Below the pieces are notes generated by a model, which had not been told where the DNA came from, did no database searches, and worked only from the letters and a program-made list of their open reading frames with translations. The position numbers were made by a program, and so were the translations under genes. Shown here one piece after another: positions 53,678 to 62,720 of a stretch of DNA of 64,000 bases; position 1 is the first letter of the stretch, and the number at the start of each line of letters is the position of its first letter. The stretch comes from Streptomyces luteolus. GTDB taxonomy: Bacteria > Actinomycetota > Actinomycetes > Streptomycetales > Streptomycetaceae. The stretch is taken from assembly GCF_029968015.1 (NCBI RefSeq), contig NZ_JASCIS010000036.1, positions 1-64,000 on the forward strand. Reading direction: 5' to 3'.

Positions 53678-55249
53678 GTGGTCGACGGGCAGCACACGGA
53701 CATGCCGGACGGCCTGACCGCGGCCGAGATCGGCATGTGGCAGGCCTTCCAGAACGGCAGCAGATACGACCTGTCCAGCGGCGACCAGGACGTGGACGAC
53801 CCGCACGGCGGCCACCCCTGGGGCCCCGAGCGCAGCGTGCGCGCGCGGGTGATCTGCCTGCTGATGCTGGACGGGCCGCCGCCGCTGCCCGGCCGGGTCT
53901 CGTCGATCAAGCTGACCGGCGTGCAGATCACGGGGACGCTGGACGTCGCGGGCGGCACGGTCGAGCCGTACGTGGAGATGAAGGGCTGCCGGTTCGAGAA
54001 GGAGATCGTGCTGCCGGAGAGCCATTTCTCCACGCTGCGCCTGGTGGACTGCTCGATCCCGCGGTTCGAGGCGGCCCGGCTGCACACCGAGGGCGATCTG
54101 CATCTGCCGCGCTGCCATGTGCACCGCGGTATCCGCCTCACCGACGCCCAGATCGGCACGGACCTGCTCCTGAACCAGGCCGTGGTGCACCGCGACCGGC
54201 GCGGCCGCACGCTCACCGGAGACGGACTCACGGTCGGCCAGGACTTCCAGGCCGAACTGATGGACTCGCACGGCGAGATGAGCCTGCGCGGCGCCCAGAT
54301 CGGGGTCTCGCTGAGCCTGCGCGGCAGCCGGCTGCTCAACCCGTACGGCAGCAAGGCCCTGAACGCCCCGCAGCTGACCGTGGAGCGCACGCTGTACATG
54401 ACGCCCGCCGCGGCCTCCAACCCGCCGCTGACCGGCGGTTCGACCCCGGCGCGCGGGGTGCGGGTGCAGAAGTTCGAGTGCCAGGGCGGGATCCGGCTCG
54501 ACGACGGGCGGTTCGGGGACGCCCTCGACCTGGAGCAGGCCCGCTTCCAGATGGAGAGCGAGCAGGAGCTGTCGCTTCGCCGCATCCAGGCGCCCGAGCT
54601 GCGCTTCCTGGGCGAGAAGCCGGCCCGGGGCAGTGTGGTCCTGTCCGGCGCGAAGATAGTCAACCTGGTCGACAAGTCGACGAGTTGGCCGGGTCCCGGC
54701 CAGCTGCGGGTCGGCGGTCTCACGTACGAGAACCTCGTGCCGCGCGGCAGCTTCCCGCTCGCCCGGCGCCTGGAGTGGGTGCTCTCGGCGACGCCGGAGT
54801 ACAGCCCGGAGCCGTACGAGAAGCTCGCGACGGTGCTGCGCAACAGCGGCGAGGACGCCGACGCCCGCGAGGTGCTGCTCGCCAAGCAGCGCCGCCGCCG
54901 CGAGACCCTGCCGCTCGCGGGCAAGCTGTGGGGGTACGCGCAGGACTGGACGGTGGCGTACGGCTACCGGCCGGGCCGGGCCGCGGTGTGGATGGCGCTG
55001 CTGTGGGCGCTGGGCGCGATCGCGTTCGCGCAGTACAAGCCGCCCGCCCTGAAGCCCGGCGAGGGCCCGGAGTGGAATCCCTCGCTGTACGCCCTGGACC
55101 TCCTGGTCCCGGTGATCAACCTGGGCCAGGACGGCTACTGGCGGGTGGAGGACCACTGGCAGTGGGTGGCGGCGGCGCTCGTCCTGCTCGGCTGGATCCT
55201 GGCGACGACGGTGGCGGCGGGGGCATCACGGCTGCTGCGGCGGGGGTGA
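53678..55249 (+). CDS. Membrane-anchored beta-helix-like protein, function unknown
   Basis: A 523-aa protein. From about residue 60 to 400 it has repeating short strands of the pentapeptide/beta-solenoid kind, such as SIKLTGVQITGTLDVAGG, LRLVDCSIPRFEAARLHTEGDLHL and GIRLTDAQIGTDLLL, with hydrophobic residues at fixed spacing. The C-terminus has two transmembrane helices (about 427-445 and 492-512). The GTG at 53678 has GGGAGGA 9 bp upstream. Homologues in Streptomyces are often labelled oxidoreductase, but no cofactor motif is visible. It may be a scaffold on the inner face of the membrane. Confidence 0.82.
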   Translation: MVDGQHTDMPDGLTAAEIGMWQAFQNGSRYDLSSGDQDVDDPHGGHPWGPERSVRARVICLLMLDGPPPLPGRVSSIKLTGVQITGTLDVAGGTVEPYVEMKGCRFEKEIVLPESHFSTLRLVDCSIPRFEAARLHTEGDLHLPRCHVHRGIRLTDAQIGTDLLLNQAVVHRDRRGRTLTGDGLTVGQDFQAELMDSHGEMSLRGAQIGVSLSLRGSRLLNPYGSKALNAPQLTVERTLYMTPAAASNPPLTGGSTPARGVRVQKFECQGGIRLDDGRFGDALDLEQARFQMESEQELSLRRIQAPELRFLGEKPARGSVVLSGAKIVNLVDKSTSWPGPGQLRVGGLTYENLVPRGSFPLARRLEWVLSATPEYSPEPYEKLATVLRNSGEDADAREVLLAKQRRRRETLPLAGKLWGYAQDWTVAYGYRPGRAAVWMALLWALGAIAFAQYKPPALKPGEGPEWNPSLYALDLLVPVINLGQDGYWRVEDHWQWVAAALVLLGWILATTVAAGASRLLRRG

Positions 55250-55324
55250 GCGCTCGCCTTCCGGACCACGTCCCGCACCGTCGGCTCAGGCGCCGTCGAT
55301 CGCCCTGCGGGCTCGTCCTCAATC

Positions 55325-55355
55325 TCCCCCAGCTATCGCTGGGAGGTGCCCCCAG
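55325..55355 (-). repeat. 31-nt G-run hairpin element
   Basis: One base different from 47414-47444. It again sits between CCTCAATC and a GGGCTGAAAT tail of the hairpin repeat. It lies 75 bp after the 53678-55249 gene. Confidence 0.7.
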
Positions 55356-55461
55356 GACGGGCTGAAATTCAAACCGTTACCCGCCCCCGTACAACCCGGC
55401 GCCCCGTACGACCGTCATCCCTCCACGCAAGCACCAGGTGCAAGGGAGGAGGCCTCACGCC

Positions 55462-56454
55462 ATGGCTCTGTTCCGTGCCGTGATCGGCACGGCCCGGATG
55501 GTCCGGCACGCGCCGCGCCTCGCGGCGGATCTGCCGGACGACGACGCGGTGCTCCTCGACGCGCCCGACGACCGCCTCGCCCCGGCCCTTCTCGCCGCGG
55601 GGCACGGGGAGTACGACGCGGCCGCGAAGCTGCTCGCCGGAACGCGCGAGGGCGCCGAGTGGGAGAACCGGGACCGGTATCTGCTGCGCCTTGCCACGTT
55701 CGCGCAGGCCCGCGGTGACTGGTTCGAGGCCTGGCAGTGCGCCGCGCCGCACGACCCGGACGCCCTCCTCGTCAAGGCCGAACTCGCGGTCCGGCACGCC
55801 TGGGAGTCCCCGGCCCGCGCCGAGCTGCTCCGCGAGGCGGCACCGCTGATCACGGCCGCCGCGGAGGCCGATCCGCGCGACCCGGTGCCCTGGCGGATCG
55901 CCCTCGACCACGCGCGCGGCCGGGGGGCGTCGCGCACCGCGTTCAACGCGCTGTGGGACCAGGCGGTGCGCCGCTCGCCGCATCACTACGGCTGTCACGC
56001 GGCGGCGCTGCAGTACCTCTCGGCGTCCTGGTACGGCTCGCACCGCGAGTGCCTGGACTTCGCCGAGCGGGCGGCGGCCGAGGCGCTGCCGGGGTCGCTG
56101 GTGCGGGCGCTGCCGGTGCGGGGCGCGTTCGCGTATCTGGCGGGTCCTGGCCGGTCCTCGGTGCCCGCGGGCCGGCTGCACGCGGCGGCGGACTGCGCGA
56201 TCGAGCTGTCGGCGGCGTACGAGGCGGGCGACCCGTACCCGGCGGAGGTGCGCAATCTGCTCGCGTACGTCCTGGTCCGCCTGGAGCGGTGGCGCGATGC
56301 CCTGGAGCAGCTGCGGCTCATCGGGCCGTACGCGACGTCCTTCCCGTGGGACCGGATCTCCGAGGACCCGCTCGGCCAGTTCCTCGAACTGCGCGACGGC
56401 GTACGCCTGGAGGTGGCCGCCGCGACCCCGCTGCGCGCAAGGTCGTGTCCGTAA
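55462..56454 (+). CDS. TPR-like helical protein, function unknown
   Basis: A 330-aa, mostly helical protein without a named domain. Paired helices rich in Ala, Arg and Trp (AAAKLLAGTREGAEWENRDRYLLRLATFAQARGDWFEAW, HRECLDFAERAAAE, LLAYVLVRLERWRDALEQL) resemble tetratricopeptide repeats and suggest protein binding. The ATG has GGGAGGAGG upstream. The stop codon lies inside the left arm of a 17-bp inverted repeat that borders a composite repeat. No signal peptide or membrane segment. Confidence 0.78.
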   Translation: MALFRAVIGTARMVRHAPRLAADLPDDDAVLLDAPDDRLAPALLAAGHGEYDAAAKLLAGTREGAEWENRDRYLLRLATFAQARGDWFEAWQCAAPHDPDALLVKAELAVRHAWESPARAELLREAAPLITAAAEADPRDPVPWRIALDHARGRGASRTAFNALWDQAVRRSPHHYGCHAAALQYLSASWYGSHRECLDFAERAAAEALPGSLVRALPVRGAFAYLAGPGRSSVPAGRLHAAADCAIELSAAYEAGDPYPAEVRNLLAYVLVRLERWRDALEQLRLIGPYATSFPWDRISEDPLGQFLELRDGVRLEVAAATPLRARSCP

Positions 56455-56677
56455 AGCCCCGTCGTCGCCCGAAGGGCGGCCCCGGCGGCGTCATGGGGGT
56501 CCCCCCTGCTCGAGCGGAGCCGAGAGCTTGGGGGAGCGTGCTCTCGGCGTGCCGGGCGCAGGCCCTCGTACTGGATGTACTTGGGCCTTCGCTCGGTGCG
56601 GCGAGCGTGCGTGCCAGGCGTCGCGGGGCTGGGGGCACCTCCCGGCCGGAGGCTGGGGGAGGGGCTTTACGGACACG
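56444..56677. repeat. Composite repeat between the arms of a 17-bp hairpin
   Basis: CGTGTCCGTAAAGCCCC (56444-56460) and its exact complement (56661-56677) flank 200 bp. The interior has a 43-nt G-run element (56494-56536), a CCTCGTACTGGATGTACTTGGG core and a 33-nt G-run element (56629-56661) identical to 45962-45994. The arms look like a terminator for the preceding gene. The 56455-56772 gap has no gene. Confidence 0.7.
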
Positions 56678-56772
56678 GCCTGGCGCTCCGCGCGCGGCGG
56701 GCCGGGGCGGAGGAATCCGCTCTGGGCGGACTCGCTCCGGGCGGGCTTGAGCGGCCATTAGGCTAGTCCGTC

Positions 56773-57522
56773 GTGACCACCGTCCGGCTTCCGCTCTTTC
56801 CGCTGAACACCGTGCTGTTCCCGGGACTCGTGCTGCCTCTGAACGTCTTCGAGGAGCGCTACCGCGCGATGATGCGCGACCTCGTCAAGGCCTCGCCCGA
56901 CGACTCCGACGAGCCGCGCAGGTTCGCCGTCGTCGCCATCCGCGACGGCCATGAGGTGGCGCCGGCCGAGCCGGGTCTGCCCGACGCGACCGCGGTGCCC
57001 GAGCGCGGCGCCGCCGCCGGCTTCGGGTCCGATCCGCTGAAGTCGTTCCACAAGATCGGCTGCATCGCGGACGCCGCGACCATACGGGAGCGCGCAGACG
57101 GCAGCTTCGAGGTCCTGGCCACCGGCACCACCCGGGTCCTGCTGCACTCCGTGGACGCCTCTGGCCCGTATCTGACGGCCGAGCTGGAGGAGCTGGAGGA
57201 GGATCCGGGCGACGAGGCGGGGGCGCTCGCGGAGGGGGTGCTCCGCGCGTTCAGGAACTACCAGAAGCGGCTCGCGGGCGCCCGTGAGCGCTCGCTCTCC
57301 ACGGGCGCGGAGCTGCCGGACGAGCCGTCGGTGGTCTCGTACCTGGTCGCCGCCGCGGCGGTCCTCGACACCCCGACCAAGCAGCGCCTCCTTCAGGCCC
57401 CGGACACCGCGTCCCGGCTGCGGGACGAGCTGAAACTCCTTCGCGCGGAGACCGCGGTGATCCGTAACCTGCCGTCGCTCCCCGCCGTCGACCTGACGCG
57501 CGGGCCGACGAGCATGAACTGA
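56773..57522 (+). CDS. Lon N-terminal (PUA-like) domain protein
   Basis: A 249-aa stand-alone Lon substrate-binding domain. RLPLFPLNTVLFPGLVLPLNVFEERYRAMM is the family opening, IGCIADAATIRERADGSFEVLATGTTRVLL the conserved middle strand pair, and a helical bundle follows. There is no ATPase or protease domain. Such proteins probably bind peptides or unfolded protein. TAGGCT lies 8 bp before the GTG with no ribosome-binding site, consistent with a leaderless mRNA. The YbaK-type gene follows after 25 bp. Confidence 0.9.
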   Translation: MTTVRLPLFPLNTVLFPGLVLPLNVFEERYRAMMRDLVKASPDDSDEPRRFAVVAIRDGHEVAPAEPGLPDATAVPERGAAAGFGSDPLKSFHKIGCIADAATIRERADGSFEVLATGTTRVLLHSVDASGPYLTAELEELEEDPGDEAGALAEGVLRAFRNYQKRLAGARERSLSTGAELPDEPSVVSYLVAAAAVLDTPTKQRLLQAPDTASRLRDELKLLRAETAVIRNLPSLPAVDLTRGPTSMN

Positions 57523-57547
57523 CCGCGTACGCGCAGGCGAGGGCCCG

Positions 57548-58054
57548 ATGGCGAAGAAGTCCAAGAGCAAGCAGCAGCAGTCCGGCGGCACCCCGGCGAC
57601 GGTGGCCCTCACCGAGGCGGGCGTCCCGTTCACGGTGCATGCCTACGAGCACGACCCGGCCCACCCGTCGTACGGCGAGGAGGCGGCCGAGGCGATGGGC
57701 GTCTCCCCCGACCGCGTCTTCAAGACCCTGGTGGCCGACGTGGACGGCGCGCTGACGGTCGCCGTGGTCCCGGTCGCGGGCTCGCTGGACCTGAAGGCGC
57801 TGGCCGCGGCGGTCGGGGGCAAGCGTGCCGCGATGGCCGACCCGGCGGCGGCGGAGCGCACCACGGGCTACGTCCGCGGCGGCATCTCCCCGCTCGGCCA
57901 GCGCAAGCGCCTGCCCACGGTCCTGGACGACTCGGCCTCCGGGCACGCCACGATCTGCGTCTCGGCGGGCCGCCGCGGCCTGGAGGTGGAGCTGTCCCCG
58001 GACGACCTGGCGAAGCTCACGGGGGCTGTGATGGCCCCGATCGGCCGGGCCTGA
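57548..58054 (+). CDS. YbaK/EbsC-type Cys-tRNA(Pro) deacylase
   Basis: A 168-aa editing protein that hydrolyses tRNA-Pro wrongly charged with cysteine. The catalytic Lys is in RVFKTLVADVDG, the substrate loop GYVRGGISPLGQRKRLPTVLDD contains the GGISP signature, and the fold ends SAGRRGLEVELSPDDL. The basic, Gln-rich N-terminus (AKKSKSKQQQSGG) may contact RNA. It lies 25 bp after the Lon-domain gene in the same direction. Confidence 0.93.
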   Translation: MAKKSKSKQQQSGGTPATVALTEAGVPFTVHAYEHDPAHPSYGEEAAEAMGVSPDRVFKTLVADVDGALTVAVVPVAGSLDLKALAAAVGGKRAAMADPAAAERTTGYVRGGISPLGQRKRLPTVLDDSASGHATICVSAGRRGLEVELSPDDLAKLTGAVMAPIGRA

Positions 58055-58063
58055 CCTTCCGGT

Positions 58064-58753
58064 TCAGTCGGTACGCGTTCCCTGCGCGCCGTGGTCCGGC
58101 GGGTACGGGTGGGCGTCGCCCGGCTCGGCCGGCCAGCCGTGGTACGGGCCGAGGGGAGGCTCGGGGTCGCGCGGGCCGAACAGGGCCGTGAGGCCGAGGT
58201 GCACGGCGAGTGCGGCGATGGGCCAGGCGAGCAGGGAGCCGAGGGAGTTCAGCTCCAGGGGCGCGTCGAAGGCGACACCGGGACCGACCTCCTTGGCGCG
58301 GGCCACCACGTCGTCGCCCGGTCCGAGCAGCAGCCCGAGCCGCCACGCCACGACCGACGCGAGCAGCCCGCCGAGCGCGAGCCCGACCACCAGCGGGATG
58401 CCGCCGCGCCGCCGGAGCAGGAACACCACGATCCCGCTGACCAGGCCGAAGCCGAGCGCGAGCAGGATGAACGTGCCGTCGGCGCCGATCGCCTGCTCGC
58501 CCTCGATCTCCTTGAGGAACACGGCCTTCTCGTCGGCGACCAGCGGCACCCGCGGCGCGAGCTGCCCCCACAGCAGGCCGAGCAGCGCACCGGAGACCGT
58601 GAGGACCACCGCGACGAGCGCCGCCTGGATCAGTTCCCGCCGCAGTCCGGGCCCGTCGTCCTCGGGGACCGGAGGGGCGTTGTCGTACGACTGGGGCGTG
58701 GCCCAGGGGTCGTGGGCGGAGGCCTTGTGGGGAGGTGTGTGCGGTGCGGTCAC
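58064..58753 (-). CDS. DUF2567-type membrane protein
   Basis: A 229-aa protein with a hydrophilic Pro-rich N-terminus (about 40 residues) and four predicted helices, the first beginning near ELIQAALVAVVLTVSGALLGLLWG. An acidic loop after it, EKAVFLKEIEGEQAIGADGTF, is the most conserved part. The C-terminus is Pro- and His-rich. The GTG at 58753 gives MTAPHTPPHKA. It is convergent with the YbaK-type gene. Function unknown. Confidence 0.83.
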   Translation of the reverse strand: MTAPHTPPHKASAHDPWATPQSYDNAPPVPEDDGPGLRRELIQAALVAVVLTVSGALLGLLWGQLAPRVPLVADEKAVFLKEIEGEQAIGADGTFILLALGFGLVSGIVVFLLRRRGGIPLVVGLALGGLLASVVAWRLGLLLGPGDDVVARAKEVGPGVAFDAPLELNSLGSLLAWPIAALAVHLGLTALFGPRDPEPPLGPYHGWPAEPGDAHPYPPDHGAQGTRTD

Positions 58754-58811
58754 CCTGCCATCGTGCCAGGCCCTCCGGGCGGCGGCGGCCCCGGGCCGCT
58801 GATGATCCGCC

Positions 58812-59632
58812 TCAGCGGACGGCGGCCCTCCGGTACGCCCGGGTCGCGACCGCGAGGGAGAGCACGCCGACGCCCGCGCACACCGCGAGGTCGAGGCCCA
58901 CGGCGGTCCAGTCGGGGTGCGCGTCGAAGGTCCGGGCGAAGGCCTCCACGCCGTACGTCGAGGGCAGCAGGTCGCGCCCGTACTGCAGCAGGAGCGGCAT
59001 CCGCTCGGCCGGGAGCACGCCGAGGAGCAGCGCCGCCGACATGCCCAACTGGCCGAGCAGCGTGGCCAGTTCGGGCCGCGGCGCGAGCAGGCCGAGGGCC
59101 GCGCCGAGCCCGGCGAGCGCGGCGCCCGCGAGCGGGATGACCGCCACGAGCACCCATACGTGCGTGAGCGGAAGCCCGAAGAGGAGACTCCCCACGACGG
59201 CCGTGACGAGCGTGCCGGGCACGGTGAACGAGGCGTACGCACCGGCCGCGCCGAGGACGACGGCGGCGGGCGGCACGGGCAGCGTCGCGTAGTGGTCGAG
59301 GCCGCCCTGGGCGCGCAGCTGACCGAAGTACTGGGCGAGCAGGTTGAGCGCGACGAAGGCCACGACGAGCACCGCGGACCCGGCGACCACGGCCCGCGCC
59401 TCCTGCCCGCCGTCGACGACGCCGCGCATCAGGACCATGATCCCCACGGATTGGAAGGTCGCGACGAAGAGCAGCGGGATGCGGGCGACGCGCGCCCGGG
59501 ACAGCTGGGCCCGGTACACGGCGCCGAGCGCGGGCAGCAGGCGTGCGGGCGGGGCGAGCGGGGCCTCGGGCAGGGCGGCCACCGAGCCGCCGGCCCGCCC
59601 GGCCGCCGTACCCCTCTCCGTCTCGTACACCG

Positions 59633-59636
<4 letters not shown>
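58812..59636 (-). CDS. ABC-2 type exporter permease
   Basis: A 274-aa membrane protein with six predicted helices after an Ala/Pro-rich 40-residue cytoplasmic N-terminus. FGQLRAQGGLDHYATLPVPPAAVVLG before the third helix and RDLLPSTYGVEAFARTF after the fifth are typical ABC-2 (drug and lipid exporter) features. The GTG start overlaps the ATPase stop by 4 bp (GTGA). It forms an export system with the upstream ATPase; substrate unknown. Confidence 0.92.
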
Positions 59637-60655
<1,019 letters not shown>

Positions 60656-60709
60656 GAGGGACGAGACTACGGGACCGGCCCGCCCGGGTCGGCCACGGGG
60701 ACGACTAGG

Positions 60710-60870
60710 GCCCCGCAAGGGGCGCGGGGCTGTGACATATGCGGCTCCGCCGCGTGGGCGCGACAAGCCACGACGGAGCAGCGGCCGAACGACGGGCCCG
60801 GGGGGCAGGCGCCCCAAAAGGGGCGCGGGGAACTGCGCGCCCAGCCACAACGGCGCGGCAGCCGAACGAC
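60710..60870. repeat. Two tandem copies of the GCCCC-GGGGCGCGGGG repeat
   Basis: Copies at 60710-60790 and 60811-60870 each begin with a GCCCC-loop-GGGGC hairpin, continue GCGGGG and end in a CAGCCGAAC-type tail. A third copy is at 18665-18721. They sit between the NYN gene end and the ABC ATPase start, probably near a terminator. Confidence 0.75.
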
Positions 60871-60913
60871 AGCCCAGCGGGCAGGGGGCTTAGGGGGACG
60901 CGCAGCGGACCCC

Positions 60914-62146
60914 CTACTCCCCCGAAGGCGCAGACGCAGCCACATGCACGTCGACCTCACGCCAGAACCCGGCCCGAATCGCGTACCGGTCGTGCTCGTC
61001 GATCTGGTCGTCCTTGTGCGCGAGGAGGCCGAACCGGGCGGCGTAGCGCAGGAGTTCGCCGTCGATGCGGTGCGGGATGCGCGGATACATGCCGGAGAGC
61101 CCCCGCACCTCGGCGGATTCGGGCAGCCGGGCCATCCAGCGGCGGGCGAAGACCTGCCCCACCTCGAAGGGGTCACCGCCGACCGCGGTGATGTCCTCCT
61201 CGCGGTCCGCCCAGCGCTGTTCGGCGGTGGTGAGCTGAGCGAGCGTGGGCAGCGCCACGACGTCGGGGGGTTCGCCGGGGCCGCCGGGCCGGTCGACCCA
61301 GCCCTTGTCGGAGGACCAGCGCAGCGTGGCGTTGGGCTGCTCCTTGCCGGCCGGGGCGCCGGGGCCGTGCAGCGCGGCGAGGTCCTTGGGGGTGGGTACG
61401 CCGGGTTTGGCCGGGGTGCGCTCGGGTCCGGGGTGCTCGGCGGCGCGGGCGGCGGCGGGACCGGCGTGGCTGCCGTTCTGCGGCGTGGCGGGTTCCTGGG
61501 GGGCGTGCTCGGCGAGCGCGGACTCGGGCAGCGGCGCGGAGAGGATCGCGGCGATCTCCGGACGGGGCGCGGGCTGCGGCGCGCAGACCCCGGTGATCTC
61601 CTTCGCGCGTACGGCCTGGGTGATCCAGGCGCGGTCGAGTACGCGCCGCTCGTCGGCCTCGGCGACCAGGTCCTCGGACTGGTTGTAGTCCCCGTCGGCG
61701 GCCTGCACGGCCCAGAGGTGGACGGCGACGCCGTGTTCCTTGGCGGACATCAGCCCGGGCAGCAGATCGCCGTCGCCGGTGACCAGGACGACGTCGGAGC
61801 AGGCCCGGTTGCGGGCGAGTTCGGTCAGCTCGGCGTGCATCGCGGCGTCCACGCCCTTCTGCGCCCAGCGCCCGTCGCTGCGGGTCAGGGCGCCGAGCCG
61901 GACGGTGACGCGGGGCATCACGCGGAGCCTGCGGTGCTCGGGCTGCGGTACGCGGTCGGGGGCGCCGTCGAACCAGTAGATCCGCAGCAGGGGGCGCTCG
62001 GTCTCGGTCTCGGCACGTTCGCGGAGGGCCTGGATGAGGGCGGGATGGTCGACGGTGATCCGTGACCGTGAGGGCTCCTTGGCGAGAAGACTCGCGGCGG
62101 CACCGAGGAGATACCCGGCGTCCACCAGGACGACGCAGCGGTCCAC
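60914..62146 (-). CDS. NYN-domain (PIN-like) protein
   Basis: A 410-aa protein with an N-terminal NYN/LabA-type PIN-like nuclease domain. The acidic metal residues are in CVVLVDAGYLLGA, the KGVDAAMHAEL helix and VLVTGDGDLLPGL. A Pro/Ala-rich linker (about residues 205-290) leads to a C-terminal helical domain with EQRWADREEDI and RIPHRIDGELLRYAARFG, which looks like an OST-HTH-type RNA-binding module but is not certain. The GTG at 62146 has AGAGG 9 bp upstream; a GTG at 62155 is the alternative. It likely processes or binds RNA. Confidence 0.88.
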   Translation of the reverse strand: MDRCVVLVDAGYLLGAAASLLAKEPSRSRITVDHPALIQALRERAETETERPLLRIYWFDGAPDRVPQPEHRRLRVMPRVTVRLGALTRSDGRWAQKGVDAAMHAELTELARNRACSDVVLVTGDGDLLPGLMSAKEHGVAVHLWAVQAADGDYNQSEDLVAEADERRVLDRAWITQAVRAKEITGVCAPQPAPRPEIAAILSAPLPESALAEHAPQEPATPQNGSHAGPAAARAAEHPGPERTPAKPGVPTPKDLAALHGPGAPAGKEQPNATLRWSSDKGWVDRPGGPGEPPDVVALPTLAQLTTAEQRWADREEDITAVGGDPFEVGQVFARRWMARLPESAEVRGLSGMYPRIPHRIDGELLRYAARFGLLAHKDDQIDEHDRYAIRAGFWREVDVHVAASAPSGE

Positions 62147-62318
62147 GCTTTCCACCCTCTTTCCCTGTGGCTCCCGACTGCGGGAATCGGGGGCGGGTTC
62201 GGTTCGGGTTGTCTTTCGAGTCTGCCCGACCGCACAGGGGTTGACGTCCCGAACTCGATCTTCGGCGTGGCGTTTCCGCAAGTTCGGCGCGCGCTTTCTC
62301 CGGATCGGTTAAAAGGGG

Positions 62319-62330
62319 CGGCAATTACGC
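62319..62330. repeat. 12-bp direct repeat, left copy
   Basis: CGGCAATTACGC, repeated exactly at 62692-62703. The two copies bracket the 59-aa gene and its terminator. The left copy also begins an ATTAC / GTAAT inverted repeat (62324-62338). No gene is seen in 62147-62420. Confidence 0.5.
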
Positions 62331-62420
62331 ACGGTAATCCTCTGACATGCGCGCTATGTCGGCGTATGTGAATCTGAACCCGGCCCTGGCCCCTAGATCC
62401 CCTTCAGGAGGCAGATCACC

Positions 62421-62600
62421 ATGGCCAAGAACAAGAATCGCCAGCAGGCGGCCCAGCGGACGCAGTCGAGCCGCGGCCAGCAGCAGCCCTCGGAGCGCGG
62501 CGCGGAGCAGCAGGTCCAGTCCGAAGTGCGGAGCGACGCTCCGAGCCCTTCGAACCTGGCCGAGCGTGGCAAGCGGCAGAAGAAGTTCGGCCACAACTGA
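62421..62600 (+). CDS. 59-aa basic, Gln-rich protein
   Basis: A very hydrophilic small protein starting MAKNKNRQQAAQRTQSS and ending LAERGKRQKKFGHN. It has no hydrophobic core and is probably disordered. The ATG has AGGAGG 9 bp upstream, and an 11-bp hairpin terminator follows 31 bp after the stop, so it is a real transcription unit. Arg, Lys and Gln make up much of it, which suggests nucleic-acid binding. It is not a family that can be named from sequence alone. Confidence 0.8.
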   Translation: MAKNKNRQQAAQRTQSSRGQQQPSERGAEQQVQSEVRSDAPSPSNLAERGKRQKKFGHN

Positions 62601-62630
62601 CCCGGGCGGTACGCCACCTGACACTGGCGA

Positions 62631-62664
62631 CGAAGGGCGCGTCCTTTTCAGGGCGCGCCCTTCG
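62631..62664. terminator. Bidirectional hairpin terminator
   Basis: A perfect 11-bp stem CGAAGGGCGCG with its complement around a 12-nt loop that includes TTTT. It lies between the convergent 59-aa gene and dnaE. Confidence 0.8.
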
Positions 62665-62691
62665 CGTACGTATCAATTCCCGCCGTGTGAC

Positions 62692-62703
62692 CGGCAATTA
62701 CGC
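62692..62703. repeat. 12-bp direct repeat, right copy
   Basis: CGGCAATTACGC, identical to 62319-62330, 373 bp away in the same orientation. It lies just outside the dnaE stop. Confidence 0.5.
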
Positions 62704-62720
62704 GTCACTGACGCGCATGG

